Positions 31,228 to 38,274 of a stretch of DNA of 42,516 nucleotides are shown in pieces. The position numbers and the translations under genes are program-made. The notes under the pieces are model-generated. The model did not search any database and had not been told where the DNA came from. It saw nothing but the letters and a program-made list of their open reading frames with translations. The stretch is from an uncultured Collinsella sp. (GTDB taxonomy: Bacteria > Actinomycetota > Coriobacteriia > Coriobacteriales > Coriobacteriaceae). Every line of letters starts with the position of its first letter. Within the stretch, counting starts at the first letter, position 1. Location of the stretch: contig CABUKS010000021.1 of NCBI GenBank assembly GCA_902492235.1, forward strand, positions 1-42,516. Reading direction: 5' to 3'.

Positions 31228-32346
31228 CTACTCATGCCATAAAACTCGATCGCGAACGTACGCGCCCAGCATGGGCACGGTAAACCGGACGAGGCCGTAT
31301 CCGGCAGCCTCGATGACGCGCTCGCGAATCAGGCTTGCGCGATATTTACTCGCCCAGCTCTGGGTACGATCACAACGCTCAATGATATCCGCCATGCGCG
31401 TCGGTTTGTTCTCGTCAACCGCCATAGCCTCGATAAAAAGGCGCTGTGGACTGCGCAGCCCGTAATACAGGGGCGCGTCAACCGCTTCGTAGAACTCGGA
31501 GACGGCATCCGCATGGCCATCCTCGACATCGCGCCTTTCGATGACCTGCGAGCCGCGTCGAACAGCAGACCGCCACATGTAATAGCCCACCAGCTGAACC
31601 ATGTAGGGATGCCCCATGCTCTTGTGTGCCGCAAGGTCCGCCGTCTCCGCGTCAACGTGAAGACCAGCGTCTTTGACCGTCTGGATATACGAATCGCGTA
31701 CCTTGGGCAAAGAGATCGCCCCCAACGTACGCTGCTGGGCACGCCGCAAAAACGTCACGCTCGGCTCTTCGAGCAGATCGTCAACCATACTGGGTAAGCC
31801 GGCGAACACCAGCGCAAGACCGCGCTGGTCGCTATCGGACAAGCCCGTGGCATCCTGGTCTCCGAGCACCTGCTGATAGAGAACGGCAAGAGCCGCCAGT
31901 TCCTCGATAGACGCAGATTGCGCCTCGTCAATCGCAAACAGTATGCCCTTGCCTGGACCGAGCTTCTTGAGGCGCTCGTTGACCAGCCCTCGCAACGTCT
32001 CGCCCTTTGCTCGCGCCGCCTCGACCGACATCCGCCCAAACGACGGACCGAACTCCATTGACGTCACAACGGGTTTATTCGAGCGAAGCGCGTCGGCCAA
32101 GCGGTCGCATAAGCCAAGCGAAGCGGAATCGGAGACAACCGCCCATCCGCGCTCGCTGGCCAGACGTTGCAGCTCCCGCAGGAGAACCGTCTTGCCACAG
32201 CCGCGGTTTCCCGTAATGAGCATGAGCCTGCCCGGCGCTCCAGCGCCGTTATCGAGCCCTTCCTCGAAATCTTCGATGACCGACTCGCGACCGATGAGCA
32301 TCGGAGGCCGCTTGCCAGCCGTTGGCTTAAAGGGATTTGGATTCAT
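31228..32346 (-). CDS. AAA+ ATPase with C-terminal winged helix, second copy
   Basis: 372 residues paralogous to the gene at 27581. NPFKPTAGKRPPMLIGR, Walker A GNRGCGKTVL (46-55), Walker B ILFAIDEAQ (134-142 region, Asp140-Glu141), shared FLRRAQQRTLGAI and YMVQLVGYYMWR, and a C-terminal winged helix (MADIIERCDRTQSWASKYRASLIRERVI). It ends just before the UvrA2-like start and is on the same strand, so the two probably form an operon. Upstream lie three tandem TTGGTATAAC-type repeats. The function is unknown; sensing of DNA or nucleotide stress for the UvrA2 protein is a hypothesis. Confidence 0.85.
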   Translation of the reverse strand: MNPNPFKPTAGKRPPMLIGRESVIEDFEEGLDNGAGAPGRLMLITGNRGCGKTVLLRELQRLASERGWAVVSDSASLGLCDRLADALRSNKPVVTSMEFGPSFGRMSVEAARAKGETLRGLVNERLKKLGPGKGILFAIDEAQSASIEELAALAVLYQQVLGDQDATGLSDSDQRGLALVFAGLPSMVDDLLEEPSVTFLRRAQQRTLGAISLPKVRDSYIQTVKDAGLHVDAETADLAAHKSMGHPYMVQLVGYYMWRSAVRRGSQVIERRDVEDGHADAVSEFYEAVDAPLYYGLRSPQRLFIEAMAVDENKPTRMADIIERCDRTQSWASKYRASLIRERVIEAAGYGLVRFTVPMLGAYVRDRVLWHE

Positions 32347-32380
32347 GTCGGCCTCCTCGGATTGGCAAACCCTGGCAATA

Positions 32381-32410
32381 GTTATACCAACTTATACCGA
32401 GTTATACCAA
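32381..32410 (-). promoter_or_regulatory. Three tandem TTGGTATAAC repeats
   Basis: On the minus strand TTGGTATAAC, TCGGTATAAG and TTGGTATAAC follow each other without gap, one per helical turn, 35 bases upstream of the ATPase start. Direct repeats with ten-base period look like an operator read by an oligomeric regulator; TATAAC may also be the -10. Confidence 0.5.
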
Positions 32411-32414
32411 TAGC

Positions 32415-32445
32415 ATGTGACAAAGGAACTGTCCCTTTGTCATAT
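32415..32445. repeat. Stop-codon hairpin C of the TGTCCC-type family
   Basis: ATGTGACAAAGG (32415-32426) pairs with CCTTTGTCATAT (32434-32445) with one wobble, loop AACTGTC. The stop codon of the GTPase gene (32440-32442) lies in the right arm. Confidence 0.6.
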
Positions 32446-34443
32446 GTGGCCGAAAAACTCGGCGTCTGCTGCTCGCCAGGAGCGGAAGGTGGCGGGATCG
32501 ATCTTTACGTGCGCCGCGGCAGACACGTCATACCATTTGACCGTATAACCGGCGCCGTGAGAGCAAAAGACCGAGTCGGGCGTGTTGGGCAGATCGGCCT
32601 CGGGCTCATAGGCGGCCGTCTCGATTACGCGCTCGGCATCATGGCAAGCCAAATAGCCGGCGAACTCTAGGTACAGATGACCGCGACCGCTCGTGTAGGC
32701 AGCCACCTCCAGCGCGTAATCCTGCACCTCTGATGCCGGCACGCGACCCACAAGCTTTGCCCGGTCGTCCGCCATCACCGGCGGCTCGTATTCGGCACCC
32801 ATGCGCGTAGCGTCTGACAACGCCCTGCCCACGCACTCCCCCGGCACCTCGAGCTCAAAGTGGTACCACGGCTCCAGCAACACGGCCGCGCCGGCCTCAC
32901 GCGCCTGCATCAAACCCTGGCGAATCGCGCGGTACGTGGCCTGGCGAATATCGCCGCCCTCGGTGTGCTTGGCATGCGCACGGCCGCCCGTGAGCGTAAT
33001 GCGCACATCGGTGATGGGCGAGCCGGTCAGCACGCCCAGGTGATCGCGCTCCATGGCGTTGGTGAGTGCCAAACGCTGCCAGTTAAGATCGAGCTCGTCG
33101 GTCGAGGTCACAGTGCCAAACTGCACGCCCGAACCCGCCGGCAACGGCTCCAGACGCAGATGCACCTCGGCATAGTGGCGCAGTGGCTCAAAGTGGCCCA
33201 CGCCCTCGACCGGCTGCGAAATAGTCTCCTTATAGAGAATGCCGCCGGGCTCAAACTCGACCGTAAAGCCAAAACGATCGGCAAGCACGCGCTGTACGAC
33301 CTCGAGCTGCACCGCTCCCATGAGCTGCAGATGTATTTGTTCAAGATGCGTGTTCCAGCTTACGCCGAGCATGGGGTCCTCGTCGGCAAGCTCAGCCAGC
33401 GCTTGGAACACCGTATGGACATCGTGCTCGTTCGGCAGCACCGTATAGGTGAGAACCGGCGCAATGGCAGGTGCGTCGCCCGCGGGCTCCGCGCCCAGGG
33501 CGTCCCCCGGGCGAACGTGCGCAAGACCCGTCACGGCACAAATACCGCCAGCAGCAACTTCTTGGGCAAGCTCATACTTATCGCCGTTATAGATGCGTAC
33601 CTGATCGACCTTCTGCTCCCATGTCTCGGCACCGGAACGTCCGCCAATCACCTGCTTGGCATGCAGCGTGCCGCCGGTCACTTTAACCCAAGCCAAGCGC
33701 TCGCCGCGGTCCCCGCGGCTGACGCGATAGACGCGGGCGGCAAACTCCGGGAGCCACGCCTGTTCGCGCATCAGCACGCATATACCATCCAACAGCTCGT
33801 CCACGCCTTGGTCCTTGAGCGCCGAGCCGGCAAAGCAGGGAAAGAGCTTGCGCTCGGCAACCATGCGCAACAGCGTCGCGACGGAAAGCTCACCCGCCTC
33901 AAGAAACTCCTCGAGCGCCGCCTCGTCCAACGCAGCAGCGTCCTCCTGAACGGCACCACCCGCCAACAGTTCGCTGGCATCCAGGCAGCCTTCGGAAAGA
34001 CGCTGCCCAAGCTGTGCCAGCAAAACATCGCGGCCGGGATTCTCCAAATCGATCTTGTTGATAAAGATGAACGTCGGGATGTCATAGCGCGCAAGCAGGC
34101 GCCACAGGGTTTCGGTGTGCCCCTGTACGCCATCGTTGGCGCCTACCACCAGAATCGCGTAGTCCAGGGCACGCAGCGTGCGCTCCGCCTCGGCAGAAAA
34201 ATCGACATGGCCGGGAGCGTCCACGAGCATAACGTGGGTGTCACCATGGTCGAGCACAGCCTGCGACGAGAAGATCGTGATACCACGCTCACGCTCGATC
34301 GCGTTAGTGTCCAGATGCGAATCGCCATCGTCCACGCGGCCGCGCTTGCGAATGCGACCCGCGTTGAACAGCATGGCCTCGGCCAACGTGGTCTTGCCGG
34401 CATCGACATGCGCCAAGATTCCAACGACTGCCTGCTTCGACAT
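32440..34443 (-). CDS. TetM-related translational GTPase, probably not a resistance protein
   Basis: 667 residues with EF-G/TetM-like layout. G1 AHVDAGKT (11-18), G2 RGITI, G3 DAPGHVDF (75-82), G4 NKID (129-132), then domains II to V. In true ribosomal protection proteins domain IV carries a Tyr-Ser-Pro-Val loop at about 507-510 that displaces tetracycline; here the aligned stretch is HAKHTEGGDIR (490-500), as in EF-G-like TetM relatives of unknown function. A resistance role is therefore doubtful; ribosome rescue or stress translation is inferred. Start 34443 (MSKQAVVGIL) follows GGAGAG; a frame 23 codons longer has no ribosome site. Confidence 0.85.
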   Translation of the reverse strand: MSKQAVVGILAHVDAGKTTLAEAMLFNAGRIRKRGRVDDGDSHLDTNAIERERGITIFSSQAVLDHGDTHVMLVDAPGHVDFSAEAERTLRALDYAILVVGANDGVQGHTETLWRLLARYDIPTFIFINKIDLENPGRDVLLAQLGQRLSEGCLDASELLAGGAVQEDAAALDEAALEEFLEAGELSVATLLRMVAERKLFPCFAGSALKDQGVDELLDGICVLMREQAWLPEFAARVYRVSRGDRGERLAWVKVTGGTLHAKQVIGGRSGAETWEQKVDQVRIYNGDKYELAQEVAAGGICAVTGLAHVRPGDALGAEPAGDAPAIAPVLTYTVLPNEHDVHTVFQALAELADEDPMLGVSWNTHLEQIHLQLMGAVQLEVVQRVLADRFGFTVEFEPGGILYKETISQPVEGVGHFEPLRHYAEVHLRLEPLPAGSGVQFGTVTSTDELDLNWQRLALTNAMERDHLGVLTGSPITDVRITLTGGRAHAKHTEGGDIRQATYRAIRQGLMQAREAGAAVLLEPWYHFELEVPGECVGRALSDATRMGAEYEPPVMADDRAKLVGRVPASEVQDYALEVAAYTSGRGHLYLEFAGYLACHDAERVIETAAYEPEADLPNTPDSVFCSHGAGYTVKWYDVSAAAHVKIDPATFRSWRAADAEFFGHI

Positions 34444-34576
34444 GGCTCTCCTCTTATTACAAGCCCATCGCACGCGGCAACGGGCGTCCTCGTTCCACAC
34501 TGGATGATACAATTTACGAGCCGGCGGGCGAAGCGGGCCCTATCCCCCGACCGAGCTCATCGCCCTGCGTTGCCGC

Positions 34577-34670
34577 GCGGCGATTTTCGTAGGTTCGCGC
34601 CTTGCGAAAGCCGGCTTTCAAAACAGTGCAGCGAACGAAAATAGCCCCACCCGAGGCCATTTTCGTTCGC
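34577..34670. repeat. Structured leader with inverted and direct repeats
   Basis: GCGAACGAAAAT (34631-34642) and its complement (34659-34670) form a perfect 12-base hairpin. GAAAGCCGGCTTTC at 34606-34619 is a perfect palindrome, and a diverged copy of the hairpin arm lies at 34579-34600. On the minus strand this follows the GNAT stop and precedes the GTPase gene. It may be a terminator plus leader or an attenuator. Confidence 0.5.
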
Positions 34671-34697
34671 GCAAATTGTTGATACGCGTCCCCGCTC

Positions 34698-35186
34698 TTA
34701 TGCCTCGCGCAGCCAGTCAAACGCAACACGCGGCGTACCGTCCGACACATACACGACGCCGGCGCGCTCAAAGCCGGCCTTTATGATGGCACCCTGCATG
34801 GGCAGGTTGTCCTGATGCGTGTCGATACGCAAGTGATCGGCACGCTCCTTGGCAAAGGCAAACATCGCAGCCGCGATACCGTGCACGGTGCCGTCGGATG
34901 CCACACGGTGCAGCACGGCGTACGGAGTGTCGCTACGCCATTGACCGTCCTCAATTACGTCATAGCACTCGTCCGGGCCCGGTAAAAAGGCAAACGTCGC
35001 CACCACGCGACCATCGACTTCGCACACATAGCTGCCACCGGCGGCGATATCGGCAGCCAGCTGCTCGGCAGAAGGCGTGCCCTCGGGCCACTGCGTGGCG
35101 TTGCCATGCGCGCGCATAAAGGCGCGGGCCGCGTCATAGATAGCCATGACAGTGGGAATGTCGGTATCGAGGGTTTTTCTGATCAT
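34698..35186 (-). CDS. GNAT-family N-acetyltransferase
   Basis: 162 residues. MIRKTLDTDIPTVMAIYDAARAFMRAHGNATQWPEGTPS is a common opening in a group of small acetyltransferases; VVATFAFLPG forms beta-4, and HRVASDGTVHGIAAAMFAFAKERADHLRIDTHQDNLPMQGAIIKAGF is the acetyl-CoA motif A region and last helix. Start ATG 35186 is preferred over an adjoining GTG, after GAGG at a rather long spacing. Target unknown. It is divergent from the zinc-ribbon gene and shares an operator-like palindrome with it. Confidence 0.88.
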   Translation of the reverse strand: MIRKTLDTDIPTVMAIYDAARAFMRAHGNATQWPEGTPSAEQLAADIAAGGSYVCEVDGRVVATFAFLPGPDECYDVIEDGQWRSDTPYAVLHRVASDGTVHGIAAAMFAFAKERADHLRIDTHQDNLPMQGAIIKAGFERAGVVYVSDGTPRVAFDWLREA

Positions 35187-35207
35187 CACGCGGCGACCTC
35201 ATGTTTA

Positions 35208-35239
35208 TTGGTATCACTTTGATTGAGCAATGATACCAA
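35208..35239. promoter_or_regulatory. Palindromic TTGGTATCA operator
   Basis: TTGGTATCA (35208-35216) and TGATACCAA (35231-35239), perfect nine-base arms 14 bases apart, centred between divergent starts. The TTGGTAT core equals that of the tandem repeats at 32381. Confidence 0.5.
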
Positions 35240-35263
35240 CGTTTGGAGAAGGGCGCGAAGCAG

Positions 35264-35560
35264 ATGGGAAACAAAAAGCGAGCCGCCTGGTCAAAGGCCA
35301 AAAGCGAGTTTTTGGGCGCTGCTACCGGCGGCGATATGAGCGACCTGTTTGCGCGCGAAGACGAGCGCCGCGACGCCCTGAACGCCGAGCGCGATGAAGC
35401 CTGGCGCTACAAGTCGTGCGAACGCAAAAACCGTTACGACACACGCGCCGAGGCCGAGGCCGTTATGGCCGACTGCGAAAACCGCGGACGGCGCGGTTTG
35501 GCCTGCTACAAATGCGAATACTGCGGTGGATGGCACCTGACGTCGCACCCTTGGAAATAG
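35264..35560 (+). CDS. Small zinc-ribbon protein
   Basis: 98 residues, strongly charged, with a C-terminal CYKCEYCGGWHLTSHP segment whose Cys pairs and His could bind zinc. A helical charged part (RYDTRAEAEAVMADCENRGRRG) precedes it. Start ATG 35264 is preferred with GGAGAAGGG about ten bases before; an in-frame TTG seven codons earlier is possible. It may bind nucleic acid; no specific family recognised. Divergent from GNAT. Confidence 0.75.
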   Translation: MGNKKRAAWSKAKSEFLGAATGGDMSDLFAREDERRDALNAERDEAWRYKSCERKNRYDTRAEAEAVMADCENRGRRGLACYKCEYCGGWHLTSHPWK

Positions 35561-35608
35561 GCGCCGCATCGGCACGGCATTGACGGAGTGCCAGCCATCG
35601 TACGCAAG

Positions 35609-36313
35609 CTACGGGCGCGGCGGCACCAAAACATCGTAGCGAACGGCCTTGCCCGCAAGCTGATAGCTCGGCTTAACGCCGGCAAGCAGCGGGCCCTTCA
35701 CCGGCCGCTTGATAACGACCTTGCGCGGGTGTACCGCAAGCGCAGCTTCGATCAGCGTCTCCTCATCGGCACACGGCTGTTCCAGATGATGCAAAAGTTG
35801 GAACTTCTTTTTCACCGCCGCACTTTTGGTGCGCTCGGGAAACATGGGGTCCAGATACACCACGTCGGGGGCGGCAAGCTCGCCCCGCCCGATCAACTCA
35901 GCTACATGGCGAAGACCGGCAATGCTGTCCTCGCCCGCATGAAGGCGCATACGCGACACGGCTGTCGCAAGCGCCGGTTCATCTGCCACGCGATCCAAAG
36001 CATCCTTGAGGAGTGCCGCGATCACGCAATCCTGCTCATACAGATCGACGGTAAAGCCCGCGGCCGCCAGCAGCAGCGAATCCTCGCCAAAGCCCGCCGT
36101 GGCATCAATCGCCCATGGTTGCTCGATGCCTTTTGTGCGCGCAGCCTTTACCAACAGCTCTTGCTGCAGACGGCCCCGCTTGAGCCGCGGAAGCATGCGG
36201 GTAAAATCGGCACACAGCTCCATCGTGCCGTCGGTGAGCGTGAGACCCTCGGACTTCCCGATCAGCTCAAGCCCCGCGGCCCGAGCAACAGAAAAGGGAT
36301 CGACGACGCCCAT
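35609..36313 (-). CDS. rsmJ: 16S rRNA (guanine1516-N2)-methyltransferase
   Basis: 234 residues of the RsmJ/YhiQ family, SAM-dependent. IDATAGFGEDSLLLAAAGFTV is the SAM-binding motif I, VVYLDPMFPERTKSAAVKKKFQ is the catalytic DPMFP motif with its RKSA tail, and VVIKRPVKGPLL follows. The start at 36313 (MGVVDP) has AAGGAG five bases upstream. It modifies G1516 in helix 45 of the small subunit. One of three RNA methyltransferases in the window. Confidence 0.9.
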   Translation of the reverse strand: MGVVDPFSVARAAGLELIGKSEGLTLTDGTMELCADFTRMLPRLKRGRLQQELLVKAARTKGIEQPWAIDATAGFGEDSLLLAAAGFTVDLYEQDCVIAALLKDALDRVADEPALATAVSRMRLHAGEDSIAGLRHVAELIGRGELAAPDVVYLDPMFPERTKSAAVKKKFQLLHHLEQPCADEETLIEAALAVHPRKVVIKRPVKGPLLAGVKPSYQLAGKAVRYDVLVPPRP

Positions 36314-36376
36314 GGGCACTCCTTAGCAAGCAAAACGAATACGTGAGCGCCGTTTGTGTCGGCACCCAACCGTTCG

Positions 36377-36517
36377 CTATTGTCCCACATGCGACATGGT
36401 CCACAGCATCGCAATGCAAAGCACCGCCATCAATCCCGTGCACACGGCAGCGATCACAGAATCACCCATGCGCCTTCCCAACGACCGCGGCTCACGCACT
36501 TGCCCTGCTCCGTACAT
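36377..36517 (-). CDS. Small single-span membrane protein
   Basis: 46 residues (MYGAGQVREP... to MSHVGQ). One hydrophobic helix (SVIAAVCTGLMAVLCIAMLW) follows a positively charged stretch (REPRSLGRRMG), so the N-terminus probably stays inside. GGAGG lies seven bases upstream of ATG 36517; an adjoining ATG at 36520 is only four bases away. Family unknown. Confidence 0.6.
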   Translation of the reverse strand: MYGAGQVREPRSLGRRMGDSVIAAVCTGLMAVLCIAMLWTMSHVGQ

Positions 36518-36749
36518 CATGACTCCTCCTTGAGACCAGCTCCTTGTTACGGCCTCATCATCGCAGCGCCGCACATGGGCTGCCATCGATTTGGCTTACG
36601 TCCAGCTTTCCTTTTTGAAAGGTTGGACCGTACAGGCAAGAGACGCTTTCAAACGCATACATCGCCCCGTTGAACTACAATGTGCTTCACGATATGTGCC
36701 GCAACCTGGGTGCGACAGATTCTCCGCGCCCGCATCGAAAGGACCAGCT

Positions 36750-37151
36750 ATGAGCGCCGCTCGCAAGACACTCAAAATCCTTGCCCTTGTCTACTTTGTC
36801 TTGGGTATCGCCAGCCTCGTCATTGGAATCGCCGGCATCGCGACCGGCAAGCTCGAGTCCACCTACGGATCGAACGCCATGCTCGCCGCGGCCGTGGTTA
36901 TCGCCAAGGGCCTCATCGATCTCGCCGCGGGCGTTGCGGGCATCAAGGGTGCCAACAAGCCTTCGCAGGTAGACGGCGCGTTTAAGCTCGGTATTGTTGC
37001 CGCGGTCGCCACGCTTGCCCAGGCGGTGCTCACGCTTCCCGCGCTCGGCGGCAGCGCCGTCAACATCGGCGCCTTTGTCATCGTGGTGTACGACCTGTTC
37101 TTTGTTCAGCAGGCACACGCCATTAAGGCCGAAAACAAGGACCGCCTGTAG
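36750..37151 (+). CDS. Four-helix membrane protein of unknown function
   Basis: 133 residues. Four hydrophobic helices at about 8-30, 42-64, 76-96 and 103-121 with a short charged C-tail (KAENKDRL). Gly/Ala-rich helices recall small tetraspan proteins of Actinomycetota. Start 36750 follows AAAGGA by five bases; a longer frame upstream lacks a site. TACAAT at 36676-36681 is a likely -10. A terminator follows at 37189. No family recognised. Confidence 0.75.
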   Translation: MSAARKTLKILALVYFVLGIASLVIGIAGIATGKLESTYGSNAMLAAAVVIAKGLIDLAAGVAGIKGANKPSQVDGAFKLGIVAAVATLAQAVLTLPALGGSAVNIGAFVIVVYDLFFVQQAHAIKAENKDRL

Positions 37152-37188
37152 GCACCTGTCTCCCATAGCCCCTGCTATCAAGCAGCTA

Positions 37189-37226
37189 AAAAGGGCCGAT
37201 CGCGCATCTCCGCGGTCGGCCCTTTA
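37189..37226 (+). terminator. Terminator after the membrane protein gene
   Basis: AAAGGGCCGA (37190-37199) pairs with TCGGCCCTTT (37216-37225); the stem extends inward through CGCG/CGCG. Confidence 0.75.
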
Positions 37227-37241
37227 CGTTTGCCTAGATAA

Positions 37242-37279
37242 AACCTACCAAAATAAACCTGTCCCTTTTTTGGCAGGTT
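37242..37279. repeat. Hairpin D of the TGTCCC-type family
   Basis: AACCTACCAAAA (37242-37253) pairs with TTTTGGCAGGTT (37268-37279) with one mismatch; the loop contains AACCTGTCCC. It abuts the rlmA stop codon at 37281. Confidence 0.55.
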
Positions 37280-37280
37280 G

Positions 37281-38096
37281 TTAGCTGTGGCGGCACTCGG
37301 CGATGATGAAGTCGATATCGGTTTGGAGCGTGTCCAGGTTTGCCAGGCGCTCTTTGTCGGCAGGGCGCGTGCGGTAGTAGTACGGCGTCATCTGGAAAAC
37401 CGCCTCGATGTCGGCCTGGGTCTGGAGCGTAATGTTCGCAGACACCCGCTGCGTTCCGACCAACTCGAGCTCGGTGGTCTTCGGCAGCTTCTCATCGTTA
37501 AGGTACGGCGTGTCGTAGAGCACCTCTTTGAGCCCAAACAGATGACGGGCGCCCGGCACCACGGTGTAGAGCGAGCCCTCGGCCGCCAGCACGCGGGCAA
37601 ACTCGCGCTCGTTAAAGGGAGCAAAGAGCTCGGTCACCATATCGAAGGCGCCATCGGCCACGGGGATATCCTTCATGTTGGCCACAAAATAGGTCGCATC
37701 GCCGCGCTTGGCAGCAAGGCGTACCATCTCCTTGCCCAGGTCGAAACCGTAGGCATCCACGCCCGGCACCGCGCCCATGGCACTGGTGTAGTAGCCCTCG
37801 CCGCAGCAAATATCGAGCAGCGTCATGGGGCCATTCGTAGACGCAGCGCGCCCAGACGCCTGCTTGCGCACCAACTCGACCATCGCATCGCGCAACGGCG
37901 CATAGTAACCGCGATTCAGAAAGTCACGACGGCTGCGTGCCTGCGACTTGGGATCGCCCATGGAGTCACCGCTCTTGGACGAGCGCAGCAGATATAGATA
38001 ACCCTCGCGAGCACGGTCAAACCGGTGACCGCCCGCGCATGCAGCACCGCGTTCGTCATCCACCAGCGGCTTATGGCAAACGGGACACAACAACAT
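37281..38096 (-). CDS. rlmA: 23S rRNA (guanine-N1)-methyltransferase, RlmA family
   Basis: 271 residues. N-terminal zinc site LLCPVCHKPL...CAGGHRFD (Cys4, Cys7, Cys20, His24), then the RlmA-specific EGYLYLL and SRRDFLNRGYYAPLRDA, SAM-binding LLDICCGEGYYTSAM, and the substrate part VVPGARHLFGLKEVLYD. It methylates the domain II helix-35 guanine (G745 or G748 type) of 23S rRNA. AAGGAG precedes the start by six bases; TGCGACAAT at 38140-38132 is a good -10 on the minus strand. Confidence 0.92.
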   Translation of the reverse strand: MLLCPVCHKPLVDDERGAACAGGHRFDRAREGYLYLLRSSKSGDSMGDPKSQARSRRDFLNRGYYAPLRDAMVELVRKQASGRAASTNGPMTLLDICCGEGYYTSAMGAVPGVDAYGFDLGKEMVRLAAKRGDATYFVANMKDIPVADGAFDMVTELFAPFNEREFARVLAAEGSLYTVVPGARHLFGLKEVLYDTPYLNDEKLPKTTELELVGTQRVSANITLQTQADIEAVFQMTPYYYRTRPADKERLANLDTLQTDIDFIIAECRHS

Positions 38097-38131
38097 GGCA
38101 ACTCCTTAGCGCGAACAACACAACGCCCACC

Positions 38132-38140
38132 ATTGTCGCA
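38132..38140 (-). promoter_or_regulatory. Extended -10 promoter element for rlmA
   Basis: TGCGACAAT on the minus strand, 36 bases upstream of the rlmA start, the same nine bases as at 12632. Confidence 0.45.
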
Positions 38141-38152
38141 CGCCTTCCCCAC

Positions 38153-38210
38153 CTAGTCATTGGGGACGTGCTTGAATGACTAGTCGTTTTAGAACGTCCC
38201 CCATGACTAG
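38153..38210. repeat. Large hairpin E with GGGGACGT/ACGTCCCC arms
   Basis: CTAGTCAT-T-GGGGACGT (38153-38169) pairs with ACGTCCCC-C-ATGACTAG (38194-38210) with one mismatch; the loop holds a further GACTAGTC. It lies between divergent rlmA and MATE genes, so it is not a terminator for either. It shares GTCCC with the other hairpins. Confidence 0.55.
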
Positions 38211-38274
38211 TCGATTAGGAGTATCATCGTCTGCGCAAATAAGCACAAAATAGCATGTTAGAGATTGAGAGCGT

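Noticed and set aside
32440..34443. Tetracycline resistance gene
   Set aside because: Overall similarity is clear, but the domain IV loop needed to displace the drug is replaced; not called as resistance.
28791..34644. Long open frames antisense to the UvrA2-like and GTPase genes
   Set aside because: GC-rich codon bias opens long antisense frames. They lack ribosome sites and recognisable domains, while the opposite strands carry complete conserved proteins.
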